A stretch of 64,000 bases of DNA, taken from contig NZ_JABEKV010000005.1 of assembly GCF_013283645.1 (NCBI RefSeq), forward strand, positions 1 through 64,000, written 5' to 3'. Below the pieces are notes generated by a model. It searched no databases. It was not told the DNA's origin and saw nothing but the letters and a program-made list of their open reading frames with translations. Position numbers and translations under genes: made by a program. Source of the DNA: Sinorhizobium psoraleae. Its GTDB lineage: Bacteria > Pseudomonadota > Alphaproteobacteria > Rhizobiales > Rhizobiaceae. Positions 54,669 to 63,663 of this stretch are shown piece after piece. Position 1 is the first letter of the stretch; each line of letters begins with the position of its first letter.

Positions 54669-55595
54669 ATGCAACACATAACAGTCGAGCCGAAACTCAT
54701 CGAAACCGTCGCCGACGTGACGCCGACCGTATTGGCCGCGATGTCACGGACGTCGAACCCGCGGCTCAAGCAATTGATGGAGTCGATGGTGCGTCATCTC
54801 CATGAATTCATCATCGAGACACGACCGACCGAGGAGGAGTTCGAATACGGACTGCGCTGGATCGCGGCACTCGGCCACCACACTCACGAGACCAACAACG
54901 AGGTCGTGCTCGCAGGAGATGTCCTCGGCGCTTCGACGCTGATCGACCTCATCAACAATAACGGCATGCAGGGCGAGACGATGTCGGCGCTGCTCGGCCC
55001 CTTCTATCGCGGCCAGGCGCCCGTTTGCGAATGCGGAGACTGCATCGCGCGTTCCGAAACGCCCGGCCCGACGCTCTATTTCAAGGGTACGGTCACTGGC
55101 GTCGATGGCAAGCCGGTCGCCGATGCGAAGCTCGATGTCTGGCAGGCTTCCCCGGTCGGCCTCTATGAAAATCAGGACGCGGAGCAGGACGATTTCAATC
55201 TCCGCGGTGTGTTCCGCACCGATGCCGAAGGGCGCTTTCACTTCACGTCGGTGAAGCCGGCCGGCTATCCGGTTCCGACCGATGGGCCTGTGGGCGACCT
55301 GCTGAGAGCACAGCGGCGCCACCCGATGCGGCCCGCCCACATCCACTTCATCGTCTCGGCGCCGGGCCACAAGACGTTGATCACCCAGATATTCTCCGAT
55401 ACGCCGCAGGCGCTGGTGACGGACGTTGTCTTCGGAGCCAAGACCCAGATCGTCGGCAACTTCGTCGAACATACGGAGCAGCATCCCGACTACCCGGAAA
55501 CGCCGCTGCCTTTCTACACCTGCGAGTACCAGTTCAAGCTGCTCGAGGGCGAACCGAGCTATCCGGTTCCGCCGATTTCCGGCAGCAAATCGTGA
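54669..55595 (+). CDS. intradiol ring-cleavage dioxygenase (hydroxyquinol/catechol type)
   Basis: The 308-residue enzyme has the dioxygenase N-terminal helical domain (FEYGLRWIAALGHHTHETNN) and the catalytic beta-sandwich. The iron ligands are visible as Tyr in GLYENQD, Tyr in KPAGYPVP, and two His in RPAHIHFIVSAPGH. LLGPFYRGQAPVCECGDC is the family's linker, here with a Cys-rich patch (CECGDC) that is unusual. It opens the ring of a catechol or hydroxyquinol between the hydroxyls. Hydroxyquinol is favoured because maleylacetate reductase occurs at the end of the window. It lies 27 bases after the GST-like gene. Confidence 0.85.
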   Translation: MQHITVEPKLIETVADVTPTVLAAMSRTSNPRLKQLMESMVRHLHEFIIETRPTEEEFEYGLRWIAALGHHTHETNNEVVLAGDVLGASTLIDLINNNGMQGETMSALLGPFYRGQAPVCECGDCIARSETPGPTLYFKGTVTGVDGKPVADAKLDVWQASPVGLYENQDAEQDDFNLRGVFRTDAEGRFHFTSVKPAGYPVPTDGPVGDLLRAQRRHPMRPAHIHFIVSAPGHKTLITQIFSDTPQALVTDVVFGAKTQIVGNFVEHTEQHPDYPETPLPFYTCEYQFKLLEGEPSYPVPPISGSKS

Positions 55596-55606
55596 GGGCA
55601 TCGATA

Positions 55607-56359
55607 ATGCGCTTGTCTGATGCCCTGAAGGGAAAGGTTGCAGTCGTCGCCGGCGGGTCCGGCGGCATCGGGCGGGAAGCCTGCCGCCTGTTCGCCGAAG
55701 CCGGCGCCCGGGTCGTGGTCGGTTACCGCTCCGGAAAGGAGACGGCGGAGGCGATCGTCGCAGCGTTGCCGGGCGAGGGACACGTAGCCCTGCCTGTCTC
55801 GATCGAGGACTCGTCGAGCATCAATGCGTTTCGGGACAGGACGCTTGAGACCCTTGATCGCGCCGACATCCTAGTGAACACGGCCGGCGTGACGAGCCCG
55901 GTCGCCCATGGGGATCTCGAAGGCCTGACCGATGGGCTGATCGACCAGATTTTCGTCAACAACTGGCGCGGCGTCTTTTCGACTGTGCGCGCCTTCGCCC
56001 CGGCGCTGAAAGCGCATCGAGACGGGCTGATCGTCAACGTCTCGTCGATTGCCGCCTTCACGGGGATCGGCTCGAACATCGCCTACTGCGGCGCAAAGGC
56101 GGGCTTGGACATCATGACCAATTCGCTCGCACGCGCGCTCGCACCGGACATTCGCGTCATGGCCGTTTCCCCCGGCGTCGTCGATACGGAGTTTGTTCCC
56201 GGCCGCGGCCAGGCGTTCAAGGAGAAGGCTGCCGCAGCGACCCCGCTCAAGCGGCTGACGACGCCCACCGACGTCGCGGAGGCAATCCTCGCCTGCGCCA
56301 CACATCTGAAATTCTCGACCGGCGCCCGGATCGTCGTCGACGGGGGGAGGCACCTTTGA
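55607..56359 (+). CDS. short-chain dehydrogenase/reductase
   Basis: The classical SDR of about 250 residues has the NAD(P) loop VVAGGSGGIGREACRLFAEA (a G-x-x-G-G-I-G variant), NTAG in DILVNTAGVTS, Ser in IVNVSSIAAF and the catalytic Tyr and Lys in AYCGAKAG. VVGYRSGKE after strand two suggests NADP. ATG 55607 is chosen; GTG 55592 overlaps the previous stop and would add five residues. It shares one base with the next gene. It likely oxidises or reduces a pathway intermediate; the substrate is unknown. Confidence 0.87.
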   Translation: MRLSDALKGKVAVVAGGSGGIGREACRLFAEAGARVVVGYRSGKETAEAIVAALPGEGHVALPVSIEDSSSINAFRDRTLETLDRADILVNTAGVTSPVAHGDLEGLTDGLIDQIFVNNWRGVFSTVRAFAPALKAHRDGLIVNVSSIAAFTGIGSNIAYCGAKAGLDIMTNSLARALAPDIRVMAVSPGVVDTEFVPGRGQAFKEKAAAATPLKRLTTPTDVAEAILACATHLKFSTGARIVVDGGRHL

Positions 56360-57237
56360 TGCAGCCGAAAGTCATCATTACCTGCGCCGTCACGGGCAAT
56401 CTCACGACCAGGGAAAACCATCCCGGCCTGCCGGTGACCCCGGAAGAAATCGCCAACTCCTGTCTGGAAGCGGCGGACGCTGGTGCGGCCGTGGTTCATA
56501 TCCACGTGCGCGATCCGCAAACGGCGAAGCCATCCATGGAGGTCAAGCATTACCGCGAGGTGATCGAGCGGATCCGGGCGAAGAACGATGCGGTGATATT
56601 GAACGTCACGACCGGACCGGGCGGGCGCTATCACCCGAGCGACGAGAACCCCGCGGTCGCCGGGCCCCGTACGACGCTGATGCGCCCGGAACGGCGCGTC
56701 GAACATATTCTCGAATTGAAGCCGGACATCGCGACGCTCGATCTCAACACGATGACCTTCGGGACGGAAGTCGTGATCAACACGCCGGGTAACGTGAAGA
56801 TCATGGCCGACCTCATCAATGGGGCCGGCGTCAAACCGGAGCTTGAGGTTTTCGATACCGGTGACATCCAGCTTGCGCACGATCTCCTGAAGGCGGGCGT
56901 GCTCAAGTCTCCAGCGATGTTCACGATCGTTACCGGGGTAAAATACGGCCTGCCTTCGACCGCCGACGCCATGGCGCTCGCCGTACGGATGTTGCCGCGT
57001 GATGCGGTGTGGACCGGCTTCGGCGTCGGCCGCATGTCCTTTCCGATGGCCGCCCAGGCCTATCTGCTCGGCGGACACGTCCGCGTCGGCCTCGAAGACA
57101 ACTCATACATCGCAAAGGGCGTGCTCGCGAAAGGCAACGGTGAACTCGTTGAGCGGGCCTGCGACATCGTCGGGAAGCTGGGCGGCCAAATCGCCAATCC
57201 GTTCGAAGCACGAGAGATCCTGCAGTTGAAGGCCTGA
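56359..57237 (+). CDS. BKACE (DUF849) beta-keto acid cleavage enzyme
   Basis: The product of about 292 residues has the DUF849 TIM barrel: KVIITCAVTGNLTTRENHPG, EAADAGAAVVHIHVRDPQTA (zinc His pair), ILNVTTGPGGRYHPSDENPA, RVEHILELKPDIATLDLNTM, and VRVGLEDNSYIAKGVLAKGN (acidic residue and zinc ligand). BKACE enzymes condense a beta-keto acid with acetyl-CoA to give acetoacetate and a CoA ester. This fits the last steps of an aromatic route that makes 3-oxoadipate or a related keto acid. The start is ATG 56359, sharing its A with the TGA of the SDR gene. It is intact. Confidence 0.88.
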   Translation: MQPKVIITCAVTGNLTTRENHPGLPVTPEEIANSCLEAADAGAAVVHIHVRDPQTAKPSMEVKHYREVIERIRAKNDAVILNVTTGPGGRYHPSDENPAVAGPRTTLMRPERRVEHILELKPDIATLDLNTMTFGTEVVINTPGNVKIMADLINGAGVKPELEVFDTGDIQLAHDLLKAGVLKSPAMFTIVTGVKYGLPSTADAMALAVRMLPRDAVWTGFGVGRMSFPMAAQAYLLGGHVRVGLEDNSYIAKGVLAKGNGELVERACDIVGKLGGQIANPFEAREILQLKA

Positions 57238-57265
57238 GCGGCCGCATCCATGAAAGGGGAAGACC

Positions 57266-58270
57266 ATGAATATGCTGACTGACACGAAGGCCGCAAAGGC
57301 GTTGCGCGTTTCGCAAGCCTCTGCCGATCTCGACAATCTGCTGATCGACGTCGTCGACGTCAGCGTGCCACGCCCCGGACCGGGGCAGGTGCTGGTGGAG
57401 ATCATGGCGGCGGGTGTCAATCCCAGCGATGTCAAGGCCTCGCTCGGTCACATGCCGCATGCGGTCTGGCCGCGCATTCCCGGGCGCGATTTCGGCGGCA
57501 TCGTCCGGGAAGGCCCGAAATCGATGATCGGAATGGAGATCTGGGGGGGCGGCGGCGAACTCGGCATCAGCCAGGACGGCAGCCATGCCAGATGGATGGT
57601 GCTCGACCAGAAGGCGGTGCGCGAAAAGCCCAAGAATTTCACAATGGAGGAGGCAGGGTCGATCGGCGTGCCGTTCATTACGGCCTATGAAGGTTTGCGT
57701 GAGGCAGGCGGCGTCCAGCCAACCGATGTCGTCCTCGTCTGCGGCGGCAACGGCAAGGTCGGACAGGCGGCGATCCAGCTTGCGACGATGGCTGGCGCCA
57801 AGGTCTTCGCCGTCGAGTACAACGACCAACCATTGCTCGGCCATATCAATGCGCCGGTTGAAATGCTGAACAGCGGCTCCGACGACGTGGCGGCGATCGT
57901 TCGGGAAAAGACCGGTGGCCACGGCGCGGATATCGTCTTCAATACGGTCGGCAGTCCCTATTTCGAGATAGCCAACAAGGCGATGGCGAAACAGGCCCGG
58001 CAGATTTTCATCTCCACCTTCGATCGAGCCGTGCCGTTCGACATCTTCAACTTCTTCCGCGGCCGCCACAAATATATCGGTATCGATACCCTGGCACTTT
58101 CCTCAGTCGATGGCGCGCGCATCTTCGACCGGCTGAAACCGAAATTCGAGGAGGGCCTGCTGAAGCCTTTCCCGATCAATCCCGCCACCGTCTACGGCTT
58201 TTCCGACGCCGCCAAGGCCTATGCCTCGGTGCTGCGCGGCACGCCGGAACGCGTCCTCCTGAAGCCGTGA
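57266..58270 (+). CDS. quinone-reductase / MDR-type alcohol dehydrogenase
   Basis: The 334-residue MDR protein has GRDFGGIVREG, GSIGVPFITAYEGLREAGGV and the nucleotide loop VCGGNGKVGQAAIQLATMAG. It lacks the Cys/His zinc ligands of alcohol dehydrogenases, which points to the NADPH:quinone oxidoreductase branch. The start follows AAAGGGGAAGACC. It is close to the BKACE gene (28 bases), so it is in the operon. It could reduce a quinone form of the hydroxyquinol or another enone intermediate. The C-terminal PERVLLKP end is standard. Confidence 0.83.
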   Translation: MNMLTDTKAAKALRVSQASADLDNLLIDVVDVSVPRPGPGQVLVEIMAAGVNPSDVKASLGHMPHAVWPRIPGRDFGGIVREGPKSMIGMEIWGGGGELGISQDGSHARWMVLDQKAVREKPKNFTMEEAGSIGVPFITAYEGLREAGGVQPTDVVLVCGGNGKVGQAAIQLATMAGAKVFAVEYNDQPLLGHINAPVEMLNSGSDDVAAIVREKTGGHGADIVFNTVGSPYFEIANKAMAKQARQIFISTFDRAVPFDIFNFFRGRHKYIGIDTLALSSVDGARIFDRLKPKFEEGLLKPFPINPATVYGFSDAAKAYASVLRGTPERVLLKP

Positions 58271-58280
58271 GGTTTTGCGG

Positions 58281-58611
58281 ATGCAGGTGACCCTCTATCG
58301 AGAGGCGAAGCCCTACGAGGCGGCGGAGCATTACGACATGCGCTGCCTTCGTCTCCAGGGGAAGGAGGCGACGGACACAGATACGATCTGGGTCGGTCTG
58401 TCGCATCTTCTCCCAGGGGCGCGCACATCGCTGAAGGATGCGCCCGTCGAGAAGATCTACGTCTGCGTTGCCGGCGAGGTAACGATCGAGACGCAGGACG
58501 AGACGGTAACGCTAGGATATCTCGACAGTTGCCGTCTTGCGCCAGGCGAGGCGCGCGCTGTCGAACCGAACAAATGCCCCAGCATCGGTGCTACTTGCGA
58601 TGCCTGCGTGA
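58281..58611 (+). pseudogene. cupin-domain protein, frameshifted near the C-terminus
   Basis: ATG 58281 starts MQVTLYREAKPYEAAEHYDM, a small cupin: LPGARTSLKDAPVEKIYVCV, GEVTIETQDETVTLGYLDS and RLAPGEARAVE. After GTC GAA at about 58560-58566 the frame departs. The +1 frame gives NRTNAPASVLLAMPA and a stop at 58609-58611, which is the normal cupin end. A two-base loss (or one-base gain) explains it. As read, the frame instead runs on through a hairpin to 58787. Most of the domain is present, so the protein may still fold. Sequencing error is possible. Confidence 0.72.
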
Positions 58612-58631
58612 AATGGCCTCAACGCATCAAG

Positions 58632-58659
58632 GAGCAGCCGGCTCGGCCGCCGGCTGCTC
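58632..58659. terminator. candidate terminator hairpin after the catabolic operon
   Basis: GAGCAGCCGGC (58632-58642), loop TCGGCC, and GCCGGCTGCTC (58649-58659) form a perfect 11-bp stem. No T-run follows on either side, so it may act as a rho-independent or processing block for both convergent transcripts. Confidence 0.5.
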
Positions 58660-58690
58660 ACGCCGAAGGACTGTGTGGCCGACAGATCGA

Positions 58691-58783
58691 TCAAAAAGTC
58701 GAGAAGACCACCATGAGCACTGCGGCCCAGAACAGGGCCGATAGTTCAGCCGCTACGAGAAACCCAATAGTGGTGTCACTCAT
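58691..58783 (-). CDS. 30-residue single-helix membrane protein
   Basis: The frame MSDTTIGFLVAAELSALFWA followed by AVLMVVFSTF has a perfect AAGGAGGATCAT ahead of its ATG. Nearly the whole chain is one membrane helix with Glu in its centre. Such micro-proteins often assist larger membrane complexes, but no partner is adjacent. It follows another tiny gene at 58894-58983 on the same strand. The family is not recognised. Confidence 0.6.
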   Translation of the reverse strand: MSDTTIGFLVAAELSALFWAAVLMVVFSTF

Positions 58784-58893
58784 ATGATCCTCCTTAGGCA
58801 AACCTCCATTGCCAGGAGGAACTATAGGGGACGGCTGAAGGTTCCGCTACCCAATATCGTGCGGACTGCCCACGGAGGCATTTCTCCATTGGA

Positions 58894-58983
58894 TCACGTG
58901 AGCAGCGAATAGATCAGAGCGCCAACGGAACCCCAGAAACCAATCATTACCAGCGACATCGCGAGAACGAAGATCTTAGTCAC
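58894..58983 (-). CDS. 29-residue single-helix membrane protein
   Basis: GTG 58983 follows GGAGTTTTGCC and opens (M)TKIFVLAMSLVMIGFWGS then VGALIYSLLT, one hydrophobic helix with a short Lys start. It lies 110 bases before the second tiny gene on the same strand. Its G-S-V-G-A-L pattern is faintly like small oxidase subunits, but no oxidase genes are near. Function unknown. Confidence 0.55.
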   Translation of the reverse strand: MTKIFVLAMSLVMIGFWGSVGALIYSLLT

Positions 58984-59365
58984 GGCAAAACTCCACAACC
59001 TTTACGCAGGTGGGAACAACTACCGCAGCGCTAAGCGCTTGGTATCGGCACTAAGTCTGAGAAGAGTGGGACTATGGTCTGACATGCCCCTTCGGAGGGG
59101 GTCGCCTCATCGACCCAGACACAGCGGCATGCTGAGAACGTCTCGGTATGCAAAATCTGGAATGAATGGTTTTCCACCATTTCGATTTTCCGCCGCAGAC
59201 AACCCGCCTATTCTCCAATGGTGTCAGGACAGCACTGCGGAATTGCCATGATCGATATCGGATCCCCGCAAATTCAAGACGATGTCCCGTCGAGCACTGT
59301 TCCTTCTACGCCCTCGTCGTTGACCGACCAGAACGCTCACAGATATGAAATTCAACGGAGACCAC
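58984..59365. other. intergenic region
   Basis: No supported gene. It lies between the divergent micro-protein genes and the hydrolase gene and should hold both promoters. Confidence 0.5.
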
Positions 59366-60019
59366 ATGCCTCACGCTCAACCGACGCCCGGTAAGACGCT
59401 TCTTTCGCCGCCCGACCATACGCTCATCATGATCGACTTCCAGTCGCAGATGGCGTTTGCGACGAAGTCGATCGACGCGACGCTTCTGCGCAACAATGCC
59501 GCGCTGGTCGCCCATGCCGCCGCCGGCTTCGGCGTATCGACCATTCTCACCACCGTCGCCGAGAAGAGCTTCTCGGGCCCGATGTTCGACGAGATCACGG
59601 CGGCCTTCCCCGGCAAGGCGATGCTCGACCGCACATCGATGAACACCTGGGAAGATGCTGCGGTGATCGAGGAAGTGAACGCGATCGGCAAGCCCCGCAT
59701 CGTCTTTGCCGGTCTCTGGACAAGCGTCTGCATCGTTGGTCCGACGCTCTCGGCGCTCGACCAGGGCTTCGAGGTCTACATTATCACTGACGCTTGCGGC
59801 GATATCTCCGAGGAAGCGCACGAGCGCGCCGTCGAACGCATGGTTCAGGCCGGCGCCTGCCCGATGACTTCGCTTCAGTACCTGCTCGAACTGCAGCGCG
59901 ACTGGGCGCGCGGCGAGACCTATGAGATGACAACCGGCATCGCCAAGACGTTCGGCGGCGCCTACGGCCTCGGCATCACTTACGCCAAGACGATGTTTGG
60001 CGCGTCCGAAGGACACTGA
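59366..60019 (+). CDS. isochorismatase-family cysteine hydrolase
   Basis: The product of about 217 residues is a YcaC-like member: DHTLIMIDFQSQMAFATKSI (catalytic Asp), STILTTVAEKSFSGPMFDEI (Lys) and FAGLWTSVCIVGPTLSALDQ (nucleophile Cys with the preceding cis-peptide turn). Relatives hydrolyse amides such as nicotinamide, N-carbamoyl compounds or biuret. It could release ammonia from an amide of an aromatic, but this is inference. ATG 59366 follows CGGAGACCAC. It is followed by a strong hairpin. It is intact. Confidence 0.85.
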   Translation: MPHAQPTPGKTLLSPPDHTLIMIDFQSQMAFATKSIDATLLRNNAALVAHAAAGFGVSTILTTVAEKSFSGPMFDEITAAFPGKAMLDRTSMNTWEDAAVIEEVNAIGKPRIVFAGLWTSVCIVGPTLSALDQGFEVYIITDACGDISEEAHERAVERMVQAGACPMTSLQYLLELQRDWARGETYEMTTGIAKTFGGAYGLGITYAKTMFGASEGH

Positions 60020-60043
60020 CCTCTCCCAAGGCAGGGCGCGCCT

Positions 60044-60085
60044 GCCGTTCCGTCCGCAGCAGGCAGCGGACGGAACGGCCCTTTA
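60044..60085 (+). terminator. candidate terminator after the hydrolase
   Basis: GCCGTTCCGTCCGC (60044-60057), loop AGCAGGCA, and GCGGACGGAACGGC (60066-60079) form a perfect 14-bp stem, followed by CCCTTT. A short T-run weakens the call. Confidence 0.65.
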
Positions 60086-60298
60086 ATGACGGAAGGACGT
60101 TGTCGATGAAAACGTCTTTTCTTTCGCTTGGGCCGGGGCCATCTGCCGCAGGGCAGGGGGTAGACCTGCCGGCGCCGGCCTGCGGAGGCAGTGTGCGGCC
60201 CGAACTGCCGCACGCACCTGGAGTGTAATCTAACTCGTTGCAACTACGCCATCCCGGGCGCAAAACCGCTACACGGTTTTCCTGGAAATTGCCCTAAA

Positions 60299-61531
<1,233 letters not shown>

Positions 61532-61633
61532 GGCGGGTCCAATCTGTTCGTCAGCGTTGGGACCGCTATAGCCTTCGCCAGCCTTCCCGTGAACGCATTT
61601 TTTGTCGAGCGGCGGGTGCTCTACCGAAGCGAA

Positions 61634-61738
61634 CTACAGCGCCGCGCGTCTTATCAGACGCGTCAAAGGCGTTGTAGCACTTTGAATTGTTTCATGTTTC
61701 TGTCCTTAAATCGACTACGGATTAAGGAACATGCAGTA
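61634..61738 (+). repeat. RIME-type palindromic intergenic element, full copy
   Basis: Two palindromes follow each other. The first is CTACAGCGCCGCGCGTCTTA with mirror TCAGACGCGTCAAAGGCGTTGTAG. The second runs from CATGTTTCTGTCCTTAA to TTAAGGAACATG. The first half recurs at 22742-22784. This fits the Rhizobium-specific intergenic mosaic elements, which lie at gene ends and act as transcribed hairpins. Confidence 0.8.
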
Positions 61739-61742
61739 GACG

Positions 61743-62693
61743 TCACGCGCCCCAGATGACGGACTGCTCATGCCGCTTGATGAGGTGCTTGAGGTTGTCG
61801 AACCCCGTGCGAACATGCCGGGCGAATTGGTCCACGGCGGGCGTGCGCGGGGCGTCCGAGCGTTTGAGCAATCCGAGTGCCCGCTCCGGATGGGGAATAG
61901 AGACCGGCAGTGCCGTGATGGATTTCTGGCTCCGGAGCGCGAATACGACACTGTGGGGCAGGATCGTCAGCGCGTCCGCAGCTTTCATGTAGTTGACGAC
62001 GCTCATCAATGAGCCGCCGGAATAGCGGATCTTGATCTCGGTCGCGCCGAAGGAGAGAAGCATGCTGCGCAGATCGGCAAGCAGCGGGCTGCCCGGCGGC
62101 GGCGCGATCCAAGGAAACTCGAGCAAATGAGCAGGTTGCGGCCGTCGCTTCATCAGCAGCGGATGCGTTACCCGGCACGCAATCACATTGCGGCCCGGCA
62201 GTATCTGCTGGAACTCGAGCCCCGATCCTTCGTCCAGGATATCGATTGGACAGATGGCGAGGTCAATCTGATCGGCTTTGAGTGCCGCGCGAAGATCGGG
62301 AAAGTAGCCGTAGCTCTGGTCGATGCGGACGTCGGGATAAAGGTTCTGGAATTCCGCGATCATGCCGGCAATGAGGCCGTCCATGAAAAAAGGCGTGCCT
62401 CCGAGACGCACAACGCCGCTGTGGCCGACGCGGAAGCTTTCGACGGTATCGGAGGCCTTGCGCGATGCTGACAGCATGATCTGGCCGTGGTCGGCCAAGG
62501 CGCGCCCGAGCGGTGTCGGCTGCAATGGCCGGCGGCCCTTGATGAAAAGCGGCTCGCCAACCCGCCTTTCCAAAAGGGCAAGGGTGCGCGAGACGGCGGG
62601 CTGCGATAGCCCGAGCAGGGCCGCACCCTCTGTCACGCCGCCGGCCTTCACGACCGCGGCGAGCTGAATCAGATGGCGTTCATCGAACTTCAT
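61743..62693 (-). CDS. LysR-family transcriptional regulator
   Basis: The 316-residue protein has an N-terminal winged helix (FDERHLIQLAAVVKAGGVTE, GAALLGLSQPAVSRTLALLE) and a two-lobed sensor domain (VVRLGGTPFFMDGLIAGMIA, then YFPDLRAALKADQIDLAICP). It is divergent from a dioxygenase gene with 94 bases between the starts, the usual layout for a LysR activator of an aromatic pathway. Members of this branch respond to pathway intermediates. The intergenic region has an AT-rich T-N11-A-like stretch near 62700. It is intact. Confidence 0.88.
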   Translation of the reverse strand: MKFDERHLIQLAAVVKAGGVTEGAALLGLSQPAVSRTLALLERRVGEPLFIKGRRPLQPTPLGRALADHGQIMLSASRKASDTVESFRVGHSGVVRLGGTPFFMDGLIAGMIAEFQNLYPDVRIDQSYGYFPDLRAALKADQIDLAICPIDILDEGSGLEFQQILPGRNVIACRVTHPLLMKRRPQPAHLLEFPWIAPPPGSPLLADLRSMLLSFGATEIKIRYSGGSLMSVVNYMKAADALTILPHSVVFALRSQKSITALPVSIPHPERALGLLKRSDAPRTPAVDQFARHVRTGFDNLKHLIKRHEQSVIWGA

Positions 62694-62698
62694 AGCAT

Positions 62699-62721
62699 TT
62701 GGTTATATTAAATCGGAATAA
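62699..62721. promoter_or_regulatory. candidate LysR-binding region
   Basis: The AT-rich TTTGGTTATATTAAATCGGAA stretch lies in the short divergent promoter between the LysR and dioxygenase genes. It holds T-N11-A-type spacing, but the dyad is imperfect. Confidence 0.4.
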
Positions 62722-62787
62722 AATCATCAACGCCTTTGCCGTCCTGGGTTAGCTTCTTCAGCAACAGTCGATGTCTTGGAGGAGAGT

Positions 62788-63663
62788 ATGTCGTCGGGGC
62801 CACTGGCGTTGAATTTCAGCGAGGCAAACTCGTCCGAGATTTTTGCGCAACGACTTCCGCAAGTAAGCGACAAGCGGTTGCCGCAGGCTCTGGCGGCGGT
62901 TGTCATGCACCTTCATCAAGTCATCAGGGAATTGCGCCCGACCCCGGCGGATTGGCGTAACGTCATCGCCTTTCTGACCGACGTCGGCCATGCCTCGGAC
63001 GAGCGCCGCCAGGAATGGGTGCTGCTTTCCGATCTGTTCGGTGCCTCGGCGCTTGTCGAGGAAATCAATTCGCGTCGCCCTAAGGGCGCGACACCGAATA
63101 CGGTTCGCGGCCCGTTCTTTCGCGCCGATGCGCCCGAACTGCCGTCGGGCAGCGACATCTCGCTGGATGGCATCGGCGAAAAGCTCGAGGTTTTTGCCCA
63201 GGTGCGGGACCTCGATGGCCATCCGATCGCCGGCGCGGAAGTCATCACCTGGCAGGCCAATGCCGAAGGCTTCTACGAGAACCAGCAGCCCGATCTTCAA
63301 CCGGAATTCAATCTGCGCGGCATCTTCGAGACGAACGAGGAAGGCGGGTTTTGCTACCGGACCGTCAAGCCTTCCGGCTATCGCGTGCCCGATGATGGTC
63401 CAGTAGGCAGGCTCCTGCGGCAGGCGGGATATCCGCTATGCCGCCCGGCCCACCTCCACTTCATCGTCAGGGCGCCCGGCTTCGAGACGATCACCACGCA
63501 TGTCTACGACGCAAGCGATCCCCATCTCGGCGAGGATGCAATCTTCGGGGTCAAGGAGGCGCTTGTTCGCGAGTTCAAGCGGCTGGATGGGAAAGGGGCG
63601 CCGGCCTGGCGGCTCGATTTCACCTTCGTGATGGCGCGCGCAAGGCAAGGAGCGGATGCATGA
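62788..63663 (+). CDS. intradiol dioxygenase (hydroxyquinol 1,2-dioxygenase type), second copy
   Basis: The product of about 291 residues has the helical N-terminal domain (PTPADWRNVIAFLTDVGHAS) and the iron site: Tyr in GFYENQQ, Tyr in KPSGYRVP, and two His in RPAHLHFIVRAPG. It is the second intradiol enzyme of the window and lacks the CECGDC patch of the first. Its stop overlaps the start of maleylacetate reductase by four bases, so it most likely cleaves hydroxyquinol to maleylacetate. ATG 62788 follows GGAGGAGAGT. Confidence 0.88.
   Translation: MSSGPLALNFSEANSSEIFAQRLPQVSDKRLPQALAAVVMHLHQVIRELRPTPADWRNVIAFLTDVGHASDERRQEWVLLSDLFGASALVEEINSRRPKGATPNTVRGPFFRADAPELPSGSDISLDGIGEKLEVFAQVRDLDGHPIAGAEVITWQANAEGFYENQQPDLQPEFNLRGIFETNEEGGFCYRTVKPSGYRVPDDGPVGRLLRQAGYPLCRPAHLHFIVRAPGFETITTHVYDASDPHLGEDAIFGVKEALVREFKRLDGKGAPAWRLDFTFVMARARQGADA

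Noticed and set aside
58632..58659. Hairpin as a tRNA or riboswitch piece
   Set aside because: It is a simple perfect inverted repeat with no tRNA arms or conserved riboswitch core.
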